This document shows positions 1-7,633 of a stretch of DNA of 64,000 nucleotides, one piece after another. Origin of the DNA: Neorhizobium sp. SOG26 (GTDB lineage: Bacteria; Pseudomonadota; Alphaproteobacteria; Rhizobiales; Rhizobiaceae). Location of the stretch: positions 3,249,001-3,313,000 of the forward strand of contig NZ_CP025512.1 in assembly GCF_003491345.1 (NCBI RefSeq), written 5' to 3'. A program made the position numbers and the translations under genes. How positions within the stretch are numbered: the stretch's first letter is position 1; the number at the start of each line of letters is the position of its first letter. The notes beneath the pieces are model-generated. The model was not told the origin of the DNA. It did not search any database and saw only the letters and a program-made list of their open reading frames with translations.

Positions 1-205
1 GGTTATCAAGCCGGCTCATGCCGGACATCACCACCAGCATGGTTTCATCGCCGGCGCGCAGGCAGATGGTCTTGGCGATCTGGTCTGCGTCCACTCCATG
101 CGCCTCGGCGGCAAGCTGGACGGTCGCCGAACTCTGTTCGGTGACGATGACATCGATCTCAGGGGCTTTGAGGGAGAAGAAATTGCGAACGGATTCAAGG
201 CTCAT
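1..205 (-). CDS. YbaK/EbsC-type aminoacyl-tRNA deacylase, N-terminal part (runs off the left edge)
   Basis: Only the first 68 codons lie in the window; the gene continues past base 1. The translation begins MSLESVRNFFSLKAPEI and continues with a segment rich in V-T-E-Q-S and A-K-T-I-C-L-R, the N-terminal pattern of the YbaK/ProX fold, which in this family hydrolyses mischarged aminoacyl-tRNA in the cytoplasm (inference from family). The ATG at 205 is the first start after an upstream stretch that holds an sRNA gene in the opposite direction. Substrate (Cys-, Ala- or Ser-tRNA) cannot be told from this fragment. Catalytic residues lie outside the window. Confidence 0.75.
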   Translation of the reverse strand, partial: MSLESVRNFFSLKAPEIDVIVTEQSSATVQLAAEAHGVDADQIAKTICLRAGDETMLVVMSGMSRLDN

Positions 206-290
206 GGTGGCAAGATGGCCGAGCCTTGGGCGGCTCGCAAGCCCCTCTTCTTCTACCCATGCAGAAAATGCATTGCTGCAGTGCGAAATT

Positions 291-320
291 TTGACTGTTT
301 TTTAAGCCGTGCTCCTATAT
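291..320 (+). promoter_or_regulatory. sigma70-type promoter of the anti-SD sRNA
   Basis: TTGACT at 291-296 is followed, after 18 bases, by CTATAT at 315-320, a good housekeeping promoter in rhizobial terms (TTGAC-N17/18-CTATAT). It points at the three-hairpin RNA starting near 327. Confidence 0.7.
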
Positions 321-326
321 AGTCAA

Positions 327-449
327 ATCATCGACAGGCGCACTCCTCCTCCCAGCGCCTCCGATGGGACCAGCAACACCTCCTCCTCCCGGTTGTTGGT
401 CAGTATCGAAAGCCCGGCGCTCCTCCTCCCGCGCCGGGCTTTCTCTTTG
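327..449 (+). ncRNA. trans-acting sRNA with three CCTCCTCCC loops (alpha-r14 / cuckoo / NfeR1-like)
   Basis: About 120 nt forming three consecutive hairpins, each showing the same CCTCCTCCC in its loop. Hairpin 1 pairs 336-341 with 355-360; hairpin 2 pairs 368-377 with 392-401 (10 pairs, one G-U); hairpin 3 pairs 408-420 with 431-443 (13 perfect pairs) and runs into TCTCTTT, so it doubles as terminator. The loop sequence is complementary to Shine-Dalgarno purine tracts. Known family: alpha-r14 sRNAs (including NfeR1 of Sinorhizobium meliloti) and the wider cuckoo RNA family share anti-SD CCUCCUCCC loops and repress translation of several mRNAs by blocking their ribosome binding sites. No ORF of any quality lies inside. 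The family assignment is from memory of the architecture, not from an alignment. Confidence 0.82.
408..449 (+). terminator. intrinsic terminator of the anti-SD sRNA
   Basis: Perfect 13-bp stem (408-420 with 431-443) with a 10-base loop TCCTCCTCCC, followed by a short pyrimidine tail 442-448. The anti-SD motif lies inside the terminator loop. Confidence 0.75.
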
Positions 450-662
450 TCCGGGACTGACGAGAGGCACCTCACCGAGAGGCGCTGCATCTTGACGTTT
501 GCACGTCGTCAGCCTAGATGATTTCGCATCGATATTTGTTTGATAAGCCAGCACGACACGCTTCCCGCGTCAGCGACGATCTTTCTTCAAATACGAAACT
601 CACCGTTTTTCGCAGGCGACTGCGCGGAACAAGTCGGTCTTATTTGCATGAAAGGCATCGTT

Positions 663-872
663 ATGGCGACCGGTACTGTAAAGTGGTTCAACGCAACCAA
701 GGGTTATGGCTTCATTCAGCCGGATGATGGCGCACAGGACGTTTTCGTTCACATCTCCGCTGTTGAGCGCGCTGGCATGGGCCAGCTCAAGGACGGCCAG
801 AAGCTCTCCTACGAACTTGTAACCGACAAGCGTTCGGGCAAGGTTTCGGCAGACCATCTTCAGGCTGCTTGA
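663..872 (+). CDS. CspA-family cold-shock protein (69 aa)
   Basis: Single cold-shock domain. RNP1-like KGYGFI (residues about 14-19) and RNP2-like VFVHI (about 28-32) are intact, so it should bind single-stranded RNA and DNA as an RNA chaperone in the cytoplasm. ATG 663 is chosen because AAAGG (651-655) sits seven bases upstream and because the protein then has the normal family length; an in-frame ATG at 648 and longer extensions lack support. A long leader (450-662) without ORFs precedes it, as is common for cold-shock mRNAs. A paralogue lies at the other end of the window (63619-63828). Confidence 0.93.
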   Translation: MATGTVKWFNATKGYGFIQPDDGAQDVFVHISAVERAGMGQLKDGQKLSYELVTDKRSGKVSADHLQAA

Positions 873-896
873 TCATTCTTGATCGCAAGTTCTTCG

Positions 897-923
897 AAAA
901 GGCCGGCTCGTCCGGCCTTTTTT
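897..923 (+). terminator. intrinsic terminator of the cold-shock gene
   Basis: AAAAGGCCGG (897-906), a short loop and CCGGCCTTTTTT (912-923), starting 25 bases after the stop codon. Confidence 0.88.
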
Positions 924-1115
924 CGTTCGGGGATCTTCCTCTTGTAAAGGGGTGGACCCATCCCCATCTAGGGTTCAGTCGCGTTTCCGGCGCACCTGGG
1001 GCTTGAGGGCAAAAATGCTGATCTGGTCATAGGTAACGGCAAATACGGGAGACCGTGCCGTCTTGAAGCAGGTGACATATCCGCGTTTACGGAATGTTAA
1101 CCTTTCGGAGAGACG
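924..1115. other. intergenic stretch, nothing recognised
   Basis: Between the cold-shock terminator and the small ORFs near 1116 I see no ORF with a ribosome binding site, no strong promoter and no repeat. One short hairpin (GGGGTGGACCCATCCCC, about 950-966) lacks a T-tract. Confidence 0.4.
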
Positions 1116-1132
1116 ATGACTGCTAGAGCCGC

Positions 1133-1225
1133 ATGAGTCGTTTTCGATTTGAAGCGGCCGCGCCGGAAATGCTTATCCCATCTCGAGTGACCACGGATGT
1201 ACTGGCACCAATGATCGGGGACTGA
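1133..1225 (+). CDS. candidate 30-aa small protein, possibly with a 6-codon upstream ORF
   Basis: ATG 1133 opens a 30-codon ORF beginning MSRFRFEAAAPEML and ending APMIGD. A mini-ORF (1116-1136, six codons, M-T-A-R-A-A) preceded by CGGAGAGA overlaps its start by ATGA, the arrangement of translationally coupled genes. A terminator hairpin starts right at the stop codon, which supports a short transcript here. There is no match I recognise; it could be a leader peptide, a small protein, or chance. Coding status needs ribosome profiling or conservation. Confidence 0.35.
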   Translation: MSRFRFEAAAPEMLIPSRVTTDVLAPMIGD

Positions 1226-1256
1226 AAGGTCGGGCTTGCCCCGGCCTTTTGTTTTT
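1225..1256 (+). terminator. intrinsic terminator after the small ORF
   Basis: AAAGGTCGGG (1225-1234) pairs with CCCGGCCTTT (1240-1249, one G-T pair), followed by TGTTTTT. It indicates a plus-strand transcript ending here, although no annotated-size gene precedes it. Confidence 0.7.
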
Positions 1257-1313
1257 CTGGCTTCCCTCCAACCTGGCCGCGGACCGGACCGGCCAGGCTG
1301 AGAGATGGATGCC

Positions 1314-2702
1314 TCAGGCGGCCAACACTGCCATGATGCGGATCCACGAGCGGATGCCCTTGTGGAAGGACTTCAGGTCATACTTCTCGTTCGGGGAATG
1401 AACGCCGTCGTCGCTGAGCCCAAAGCCGACGAGAAGCGATTCCATGCCAAGCAGGTTTTGGAAGTCACCGACGATCGGGATCGATCCGCCAGAACCGATG
1501 ACCAGAGCGGGCTTTGCCCATTCCTCCGACAGCGCCGTCTTTGCCTTCGTCAGCACCGGTGAATCGTAGCCGAGCTGCAGCGCCGGCGAGCTGCCATGTT
1601 CGAGGAACTCGACCGTGCAGTCCTTCGGCATCTTGGAGCGGACATAAGCGCGGAGGTTCTCGCGGATCTTTGCCGGGTCCTGCTGGCCCACCAGCCGGAA
1701 GGAAACCTTGGCCGAGGCCTTCGACGCGATCACCGTCTTGAAGCCCTGGCCGGTATAACCGCCGTTGATGCCGTTGATTTCGCAGGTCGGGCGCGCCCAG
1801 AGCAGTTCAAGCATCGAACGGCCCTTTTCACCCGCCAGTTCCGACAGGCCGACTTCACCGAGGAAGTCATTGCGACCGCCGGTCAGGTTGTCCCATGCCG
1901 ACTTGATGTTGGATGGCGTTTCTTCCACGCCGTCGTAGAAACCTTCAACCGTCACGCGGCCTGTTTCATCATGCAGGCCGGCAAGGATCTTCGAGAGGAT
2001 CTGGATCGGGTTGGCTGCAGCGCCCCCATACATGCCCGAATGAAGGTCGCGATTGGCAGCGGTCACGATGATCTCTTCGCCAACGAGGCCGCGCAGCGAG
2101 GCGGTGATTGCCGGCGTATCGGCATCCCACATGCCCGTATCGCAGACCAGCGCATAATCCGCTTTCAGTTCATCGGCATGGGCGTCGAGGAAGGGCTTCA
2201 GCGACGGCGATCCGGACTCTTCCTCGCCTTCGAACAGCACAGTGACACGCACCGGTAGATGGCCATGCACGTCCTTGTAGGCGCGGCAGGCCTCCACGAA
2301 GGTCATCAACTGGCCCTTGTCGTCTGCCGATCCGCGGCCGGTCAGCACCTTGCGGCCGTTGCCGAGGTCCTTGATCTTCGGGTCGAAGGGATCGTCTTCC
2401 CAAAGCTCGATCGGGTCGACCGGCTGCACGTCGTAGTGGCCGTAGAACAGGACATGCGGCGCATCGGCGCTCGGTCCGGGGTAATGGCCAACCACCATCG
2501 GATGGCCGGCGGTCTGGCGAACGGAGGCTTCGAAACCAAGTGCGGTGAGATCGGCGACAAGCCATTCTGCCGCCTGGCGGCAATCGTTCTTGAAGGCGGG
2601 GTCGGTCGAGATTGACTTGATCCGCAGGAGTTCGAAAAGGCGTTCGATGCTGGCGTCGAGATTCTGGTCGGCGCGGGAAAGGACGGAAGAAAGATCGGTC
2701 AT
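1314..2702 (-). CDS. M20-family dipeptidase / peptidase (462 aa)
   Basis: Zinc metallopeptidase of the M20/ArgE-DapE family, likely a cytoplasmic dipeptidase. Visible motifs: YGHYDVQP (first metal His and catalytic Asp), GRGSADDKGQ (bridging Asp), FEGEEESGSP (catalytic and metal Glu), and a C-terminal HSPNEKYD with the last metal His. A dimerisation domain lies in the middle (about residues 190-350). Length fits the dipeptidase subgroup rather than ArgE or DapE (about 380 aa). It is the last gene on its strand before the 1225-1256 terminator region; the MarR gene lies just upstream on the same strand. Substrate is not predictable from sequence alone. Confidence 0.9.
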   Translation of the reverse strand: MTDLSSVLSRADQNLDASIERLFELLRIKSISTDPAFKNDCRQAAEWLVADLTALGFEASVRQTAGHPMVVGHYPGPSADAPHVLFYGHYDVQPVDPIELWEDDPFDPKIKDLGNGRKVLTGRGSADDKGQLMTFVEACRAYKDVHGHLPVRVTVLFEGEEESGSPSLKPFLDAHADELKADYALVCDTGMWDADTPAITASLRGLVGEEIIVTAANRDLHSGMYGGAAANPIQILSKILAGLHDETGRVTVEGFYDGVEETPSNIKSAWDNLTGGRNDFLGEVGLSELAGEKGRSMLELLWARPTCEINGINGGYTGQGFKTVIASKASAKVSFRLVGQQDPAKIRENLRAYVRSKMPKDCTVEFLEHGSSPALQLGYDSPVLTKAKTALSEEWAKPALVIGSGGSIPIVGDFQNLLGMESLLVGFGLSDDGVHSPNEKYDLKSFHKGIRSWIRIMAVLAA

Positions 2703-2840
2703 GGAGAATCCTGACTGCGAAAAGATGATGTCATCCAGCCGGCAGGGAGCCGGCGCGTCCGCTGTGCGGGCTTAGGATGTGTTATCAAGCCATGCCGGCT
2801 TTGAATACTTGAAATCGAAGAACTTTGGTCGCAGCCGCGG

Positions 2841-3275
2841 CTAGAGCTTGCGGGCGTTGTCGATGATCATGCGCATATACTCGATCATCAACTCTCGCTC
2901 GAAACGCTTGAAGCCGGCGAACATCGTAGCATCCGCCTCTTGTGCCGCTTCCAGCGCGCGTGCTTCGAGATCGCGCCCGAGCTGCGTCAACCGGATGATC
3001 TGCGCTCGACGGTCAGAAGGATGTGGCGTGCGTTCGATGAGGCGGTCGCGCTCCATGCGCGCCAGCGTGTTGGCAAGCGTTGCCTGCTCCACCTCCAGCT
3101 TGTCGAGAAGCTGTTTCTGGGTGAGGCCGTCCTGCTGCCAGAGTTCGAGAAGCACGGGGAACTGTCCCGGAGAAAAGCCAAGTGCGGTGGCTCGCTTCTG
3201 AAGGGACCGGGAAAAGCTCTTGGCCAGTTGTCCGGCAAGATATGTCGGGGAATGCGCGCGGTCGAACCCCATCAC
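2841..3275 (-). CDS. MarR-family transcriptional regulator (144 aa)
   Basis: Winged-helix protein with the MarR layout: an N-terminal dimerisation helix, a recognition region (QKQLLDKLEVEQATLANTLA, about residues 54-73), the wing with D-R-R-A-Q, and long C-terminal helices. It probably represses an efflux or catabolic gene, but no target is evident; the M20 peptidase follows on the same strand after about 140 bases. The start is either GTG 3275, nine bases after GGAGGA, or the adjacent ATG 3272. The gene is separated from polA by a minus-strand sRNA gene. Confidence 0.88.
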   Translation of the reverse strand: MMGFDRAHSPTYLAGQLAKSFSRSLQKRATALGFSPGQFPVLLELWQQDGLTQKQLLDKLEVEQATLANTLARMERDRLIERTPHPSDRRAQIIRLTQLGRDLEARALEAAQEADATMFAGFKRFERELMIEYMRMIIDNARKL

Positions 3276-3387
3276 GTCGACTCATCCTCCTTGAGCGAAC
3301 CAAAGCTGGACGCTGAGGAAACGATATATTGCAGGCGGTGCTTTCGCCAAGCCTGCGTGCTCGCCATGGTAAATCCGTCGGCGCGGT

Positions 3388-3433
3388 CAAACAAAAACCG
3401 CCATGACCGGGAGGGGAATCGGCCATGGCGGTT
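3388..3433 (-). terminator. intrinsic terminator of the marR-polA sRNA
   Basis: On the minus strand AACCGCCATG (3433-3424) pairs with CATGGCGGTT (3405-3396); the T-tract TTTTTGTTT covers 3397-3389. Confidence 0.82.
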
Positions 3434-3535
3434 CGATTGATGGACAAAGGCCCGGAGAGGGGGATAGGCCTTTGCCCGGTCTGGCGCGGCAGGGGACAGG
3501 CCAGCTTCCAGACTGCGGCGTGATCAGGCGCCGGT
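3388..3535 (-). ncRNA. trans-acting sRNA with CCCCT-loop hairpins between marR and polA (alpha-r7-like)
   Basis: Read on the minus strand, this ~150-nt interval folds into three hairpins. The first pairs 3508-3513 with 3479-3484 and exposes TGTCCCCTG; the second pairs 3467-3474 with 3445-3452 around TATCCCCCTCTCCGG; the third pairs 3424-3433 with 3396-3405 around TTCCCCTCCC and ends in TTTTTGTTT, a strong intrinsic terminator. A promoter TTGAAA-N17-CAAATC lies at 3570-3542. Length, structure and position resemble the Sinorhizobium alpha-r7 (Smr7C) family, which I recall as lying near polA; that assignment is from memory. The C-rich loops suggest base-pairing with ribosome binding sites. Confidence 0.72.
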
Positions 3536-3541
3536 ACTGCT

Positions 3542-3570
3542 GATTTGTGGGGCCAAATGGGGCTTTTCAA
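3542..3570 (-). promoter_or_regulatory. promoter of the marR-polA sRNA
   Basis: Minus-strand TTGAAA (3570-3565), a 17-base spacer and CAAATC (3547-3542). The -10 is weak, so this is a best guess placed by distance to the first hairpin. Confidence 0.45.
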
Positions 3571-3675
3571 GGGAATGCTCTATTACAAATCGGTAACGTT
3601 CCGGTGACAGCCGGAGGCCTTGCGCAAGCAAGTTTTCATGGACGGATCAGCGGCTGGACGTTATTGCTTCTGCCC

Positions 3676-6669
3676 ATGAAAAAAGGTGATCACCTCTTCC
3701 TCGTCGACGGCTCCGGCTTCATCTTTCGGGCCTTCCACGCACTGCCACCGCTGACCCGCAAATCGGACGGCCTGCCGGTAGGCGCCGTGTCGGGTTTCTG
3801 TAACATGCTATGGAAGCTGTTGACGGATGCGCGTGATACCTCGGTCGGCGTGACGCCGACGCATTTCGCCGTGATCTTCGACTATTCGGCCAAGACCTTC
3901 CGCAAGGACCTCTACGATAGCTACAAGGCGAACCGTTCGGCGCCGCCCGAGGAGCTCGTTCCGCAATTCGGTCTGATCCGGGAGGCGACACGCGCCTTCA
4001 ACCTGCCGTGCATCGAGACCGAAGGCTTCGAGGCCGACGACATCATCGCCACCTATGCGCGCCAGGCGGAAGCGATCGGCGCGGACGTCACCATCATCTC
4101 CTCTGACAAGGACCTGATGCAGCTCGTGACGCCGAACGTCCACATGTACGACAGCATGAAGGACAAGCAGATCGGCGTGCCCGACGTCGTCGAAAAATGG
4201 GGCGTGCCGCCGGAAAAGATGATCGACCTGCAGGCCATGGTCGGCGACTCGGTTGACAACGTGCCGGGTATTCCCGGCATCGGTCCGAAAACGGCGGCCC
4301 AGCTTCTGGAAGAATTCGGCGATCTCGATACGCTGCTGGAGCGCGCCGGCGAGATCAAGCAGGTCAAGCGGCGCGAGAACATCATCGCGCATGCCGAGCA
4401 GGCGCGGCTGTCGCGCCGGCTGGTGCAACTGCGCACCGACGTGCCGCTCGACGTTGACCTTGAGGGGCTGATCCTGGAGCCGCAGAATGGCCCGAAGCTG
4501 ATCGGCTTCCTGAAGGCGATGGGCTTTGGCACGCTGACCCGTCGTGTCGCGGCGGCCTGCGACTGCAATGCCGACGAGATCGACGCGGCGGTGGTCGAGG
4601 TCGAATGGGGCGGTGCAGCCCATGGCCCGGACCTTGATGCAACGGCACCGGTCGGAGAGGCTTCGCCTGCGAACGCTTCGGCACCGGCGAGCAACGGAAA
4701 ACCGGCAGCGGCTGGCAGCGTTATCGTAGGAGAGGCGCGGCCCGCCGATCTCGCACAGGCGCGTGCTGATTTCTACGCTACCGCCAAGATCGACAAGTCC
4801 TGCTACATTACCATCCGTGATGTCGAGGTCCTCGACGACTGGATCCGTGCGGCTTACGAAACCGGTGTGCTGGCCTTCGATGCCGAAACGGCATCGATAG
4901 ACCCGATGCAGGCGGAGCTTGCCGGCATTTCGCTCGGGCTGCCGGACAACACCCATACGCCGGCAGGCGGCGAAATCCGCTCCGCTTACCTGCCGCTGGG
5001 GCACAAGACCGGCGATGGCGATCTTCTGGGGGGCGGCCTGGCGGAAAACCAGCTGTCGATGAAGGAGGCGCTGGACCGGCTCAAGATCGTGCTTGAGGAC
5101 CCGTCGGTTCTCAAGGTCGGCCACAACCTGAAATTCGCCTACCTTCTGCTGAAGCGCTACGGCATCGTCGTCCAGAGCTATGACGATGTGATGCTGATGT
5201 CCTACGTGCTGGAGGCCGGCAAGGGCAGCCAGACGCTCGACTCGCTGTCGGAGCGGTGGCTCGGCCATGTACCAATGACCTTCAAGGAACTGGCAGGCAG
5301 CGGCAAGTCGGGACTCGCCTTCGACATGGTCGATATCGAGCGGGCCATGACCTATGCCGCGGAGAAGGCAGATCTTTCGCTGCGCATGTGGTTCGTGCTG
5401 AAGCCGCGGCTTGTGGCCGAGCGGCTGACGCGGGTTTACGAGCGGCTGGAACGGCCGATGCTGGCGACGCTTGCTGAAATGGAAGAACGCGGCATCACCA
5501 TCGACCGGCAGATCCTGTCGCGCCTGTCCGGCGAGCTTGCGCAGCGCGCCGCCGCCATCGAAGACGAGATCTACCAGTTGGCCGGCGAGAAGTTCACCAT
5601 CGGCTCGCCAAAGCAGCTTGGCGACATCCTGTTCGGCAAGCTCGGGCTGCCGGGCGGCGCAAAGACCAAGACCGGGCAATGGTCGACCTCCGCCCAGGTG
5701 CTGGAGGAACTCGCTGCCGTCGGCCATGAACTGCCGCGCAAGATCGTCGACTGGCGTCAGCTGACGAAGCTCAAGTCCACCTATACCGATGCCCTGCCGG
5801 GTTATGTCCACCCGCAGACGAAGCGGGTCCATACGTCCTATTCGCTCGCCTCGACGACAACCGGGCGGCTGTCCTCGGTCGAGCCGAACCTGCAGAACAT
5901 TCCGATCCGCACGACCGAAGGCCGCAAGATCCGCACCGCCTTCATCTCGACGCTGGGCCACAAGCTCGTCTCGGCCGACTACAGCCAGATCGAGCTGCGC
6001 GTGCTCGCCCACGTGGCGGACATCCCGCCGCTGCGCCAGGCCTTTGCCGATGGCGTCGACATTCACGCCATGACGGCATCCGAAATGTTCGGCGTGCCGG
6101 TGGAAGGCATGCCGAGCGAAGTGCGCCGCCGCGCCAAGGCCATTAACTTCGGCATCATCTATGGCATCTCAGCCTTCGGCCTCGCCAACCAGCTGTCAAT
6201 CGAACGTTCGGAAGCGGGCGACTACATCAAGAAGTATTTCGAGCGCTTCCCGGGCATCCGCGACTACATGGAAAACACCAAGGCGTTTGCCCGCGAGCAC
6301 GGTTATGTCGAGACGATCTTCGGCCGGCGTGCCCATTACCCGGATATCAAGTCGTCCAACCCGTCGGTGCGTGCCTTCAATGAACGCGCCGCCATCAACG
6401 CGCCGATTCAAGGGTCTGCGGCCGATATCATCCGCCGTGCGATGGTCAGGATGGAAGGCGCCCTGGCGAAAGCGGGGCTGCAGCACAAAGCCCGCATGCT
6501 CCTTCAGGTGCATGACGAACTGATCCTCGAGGTGGAAGACGACGCGATCGACGAGACGCTGCCGGTGGTGATCTCGACCATGGAGAACGCCGCCATGCCG
6601 GCGATTGCCATGCGTGTGCCGCTGAAGGTGGATGCGCGTGCCGCGAGCAACTGGGACGAAGCGCACTGA
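3676..6669 (+). CDS. polA: DNA polymerase I (997 aa)
   Basis: Full three-domain Pol I for Okazaki fragment maturation and repair synthesis. N-terminal 5'-3' nuclease (about 1-310) with EGFEADDIIATYA and the helix-hairpin-helix GDSVDNVPGIPGIGPKTAA; a 3'-5' exonuclease domain (about 390-590) that keeps the first DxE proofreading motif (FDAETAS) and HNLKFA; a polymerase domain with motif A (SADYSQIELRVLAH), motif B (RRRAKAINFGIIYGIS) and motif C (LLQVHDELILEVE). The linker near 330-380 is Ala/Pro-rich. ATG 3676 (MKKGDHLFLVDGSGFI) is chosen because it begins at the conserved family N-terminus; the ORF stays open upstream to 3547, but that would overlap the divergent sRNA promoter. Confidence 0.97.
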   Translation: MKKGDHLFLVDGSGFIFRAFHALPPLTRKSDGLPVGAVSGFCNMLWKLLTDARDTSVGVTPTHFAVIFDYSAKTFRKDLYDSYKANRSAPPEELVPQFGLIREATRAFNLPCIETEGFEADDIIATYARQAEAIGADVTIISSDKDLMQLVTPNVHMYDSMKDKQIGVPDVVEKWGVPPEKMIDLQAMVGDSVDNVPGIPGIGPKTAAQLLEEFGDLDTLLERAGEIKQVKRRENIIAHAEQARLSRRLVQLRTDVPLDVDLEGLILEPQNGPKLIGFLKAMGFGTLTRRVAAACDCNADEIDAAVVEVEWGGAAHGPDLDATAPVGEASPANASAPASNGKPAAAGSVIVGEARPADLAQARADFYATAKIDKSCYITIRDVEVLDDWIRAAYETGVLAFDAETASIDPMQAELAGISLGLPDNTHTPAGGEIRSAYLPLGHKTGDGDLLGGGLAENQLSMKEALDRLKIVLEDPSVLKVGHNLKFAYLLLKRYGIVVQSYDDVMLMSYVLEAGKGSQTLDSLSERWLGHVPMTFKELAGSGKSGLAFDMVDIERAMTYAAEKADLSLRMWFVLKPRLVAERLTRVYERLERPMLATLAEMEERGITIDRQILSRLSGELAQRAAAIEDEIYQLAGEKFTIGSPKQLGDILFGKLGLPGGAKTKTGQWSTSAQVLEELAAVGHELPRKIVDWRQLTKLKSTYTDALPGYVHPQTKRVHTSYSLASTTTGRLSSVEPNLQNIPIRTTEGRKIRTAFISTLGHKLVSADYSQIELRVLAHVADIPPLRQAFADGVDIHAMTASEMFGVPVEGMPSEVRRRAKAINFGIIYGISAFGLANQLSIERSEAGDYIKKYFERFPGIRDYMENTKAFAREHGYVETIFGRRAHYPDIKSSNPSVRAFNERAAINAPIQGSAADIIRRAMVRMEGALAKAGLQHKARMLLQVHDELILEVEDDAIDETLPVVISTMENAAMPAIAMRVPLKVDARAASNWDEAH

Positions 6670-6678
6670 GTTGAAGGC

Positions 6679-6978
6679 TCAGTGATGTTGCGGCGCGCCC
6701 GGGTAAAGCGACTGCATCGCCGTCGACAGCAGTTCGTCGGCATAGGAGCAGGCAGAGAGCCTTGCCTCATCAGGCATCTTCAGCTCGCCGCAGCGCTGGT
6801 GCACCGTTTCCATGATCAGCCGGGCAATGCCGCGGGCATGGTCGACATCGGCTGTTTCGGAAGTATCCATGGCGAGCGCCAAGGCGGTCATGGACACGAT
6901 CTCCAACACGACCACCCGCCCCTCAAGGTCGACTTTGGCCCTGTCCGTTTGCCCGTCCTGCGGCGTCGTCTCGGTCAT
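6679..6978 (-). CDS. conserved hypothetical protein (99 aa)
   Basis: Small acidic cytoplasmic protein without signal peptide or membrane segment. It contains a predicted helical core (VVVLEIVSMTALALAM, about residues 22-37) and a Cys-containing C-terminal helix (LSACSYADELLSTAMQS). I do not recognise a named family. It converges with polA, its stop lying only nine bases from that of polA. SD-like GAGGCGAGG precedes the ATG at 6978. Coding is supported by codon pattern and isolation from competing ORFs; function unknown. Confidence 0.7.
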   Translation of the reverse strand: MTETTPQDGQTDRAKVDLEGRVVVLEIVSMTALALAMDTSETADVDHARGIARLIMETVHQRCGELKMPDEARLSACSYADELLSTAMQSLYPGAPQHH

Positions 6979-7054
6979 TGCCTCGCCTCTGAAGTGTCAG
7001 GAGAAGCTAGCGCGGGTCAGCGAAGAGTAAAGTCGGCGGAGAAAAGAGTTTTGC

Positions 7055-7633
7055 TCAGGTGAAGTGCGTACCGCAGTAAAGCTCCTGAAGAGCAGCAATA
7101 AAAGCCCGAGCGCTTACTTCGAGGCTGTCGCTGTTGTCGATGGTGACGACCTGGTAGTCGCCGGTCACCTCCAGCGAACTGCGCGCCAGACGCTGCCTGA
7201 TCTCATCCTCCGTCTCGCGACCACGTTCGGCCAGGCGTCGGGCCAGCACCTCCGGACGCGCCGTCACGTTGAAAACGACAAGGCGAGGGTAGGCGGCCTT
7301 GAAATGCGGTAGCGCCGAGCGCGAGCCATTGGCGATGACAAGCCGCCCTGTTTCGACGGCCTGCCGGCTCTCGACCGGGATGCCGTATCGCAACCCGTGT
7401 GCATCCCAGGAGACCGCAAAACGGCCGGATGCCGCAAGCGCCTCAAACTCCGCGTCGCCCACGCCGTCATGATCTTCGCCGCCGGCTGCCGCGTCACGGG
7501 TGATGATCCGCCGAACGAAGACGATGCCGTCGCGATCGCCGAAATGTGCCGCGGCTCGTGCGATCAGCGTGTCCTTGCCGGCGCCGCTAGGGCCAACGAC
7601 GACTGCCATGCAGCCCGGCTTGGCCTCTGCCAT
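7055..7633 (-). CDS. phnN: ribose 1,5-bisphosphate phosphokinase PhnN (192 aa)
   Basis: Guanylate-kinase-like P-loop kinase that phosphorylates ribose 1,5-bisphosphate to PRPP, the last step of carbon-phosphorus lyase phosphonate use. The Walker A GPSGAGKDTLIARAA lies near residues 14-28 and a basic lid region RRLAERGRETEDEIRQRL near 131-148. The length is normal for PhnN. Its start overlaps the phnM stop, so both are read from one mRNA (DUF1045-phnM-phnN). The core C-P lyase genes phnG-L are not in the window. Confidence 0.92.
   Translation of the reverse strand: MAEAKPGCMAVVVGPSGAGKDTLIARAAAHFGDRDGIVFVRRIITRDAAAGGEDHDGVGDAEFEALAASGRFAVSWDAHGLRYGIPVESRQAVETGRLVIANGSRSALPHFKAAYPRLVVFNVTARPEVLARRLAERGRETEDEIRQRLARSSLEVTGDYQVVTIDNSDSLEVSARAFIAALQELYCGTHFT

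Noticed and set aside
3808..6066. A 752-codon open frame antisense to polA
   Set aside because: It lies wholly inside polA, has no ribosome binding site and no recognisable domain; high-GC third positions keep the antisense frame open.
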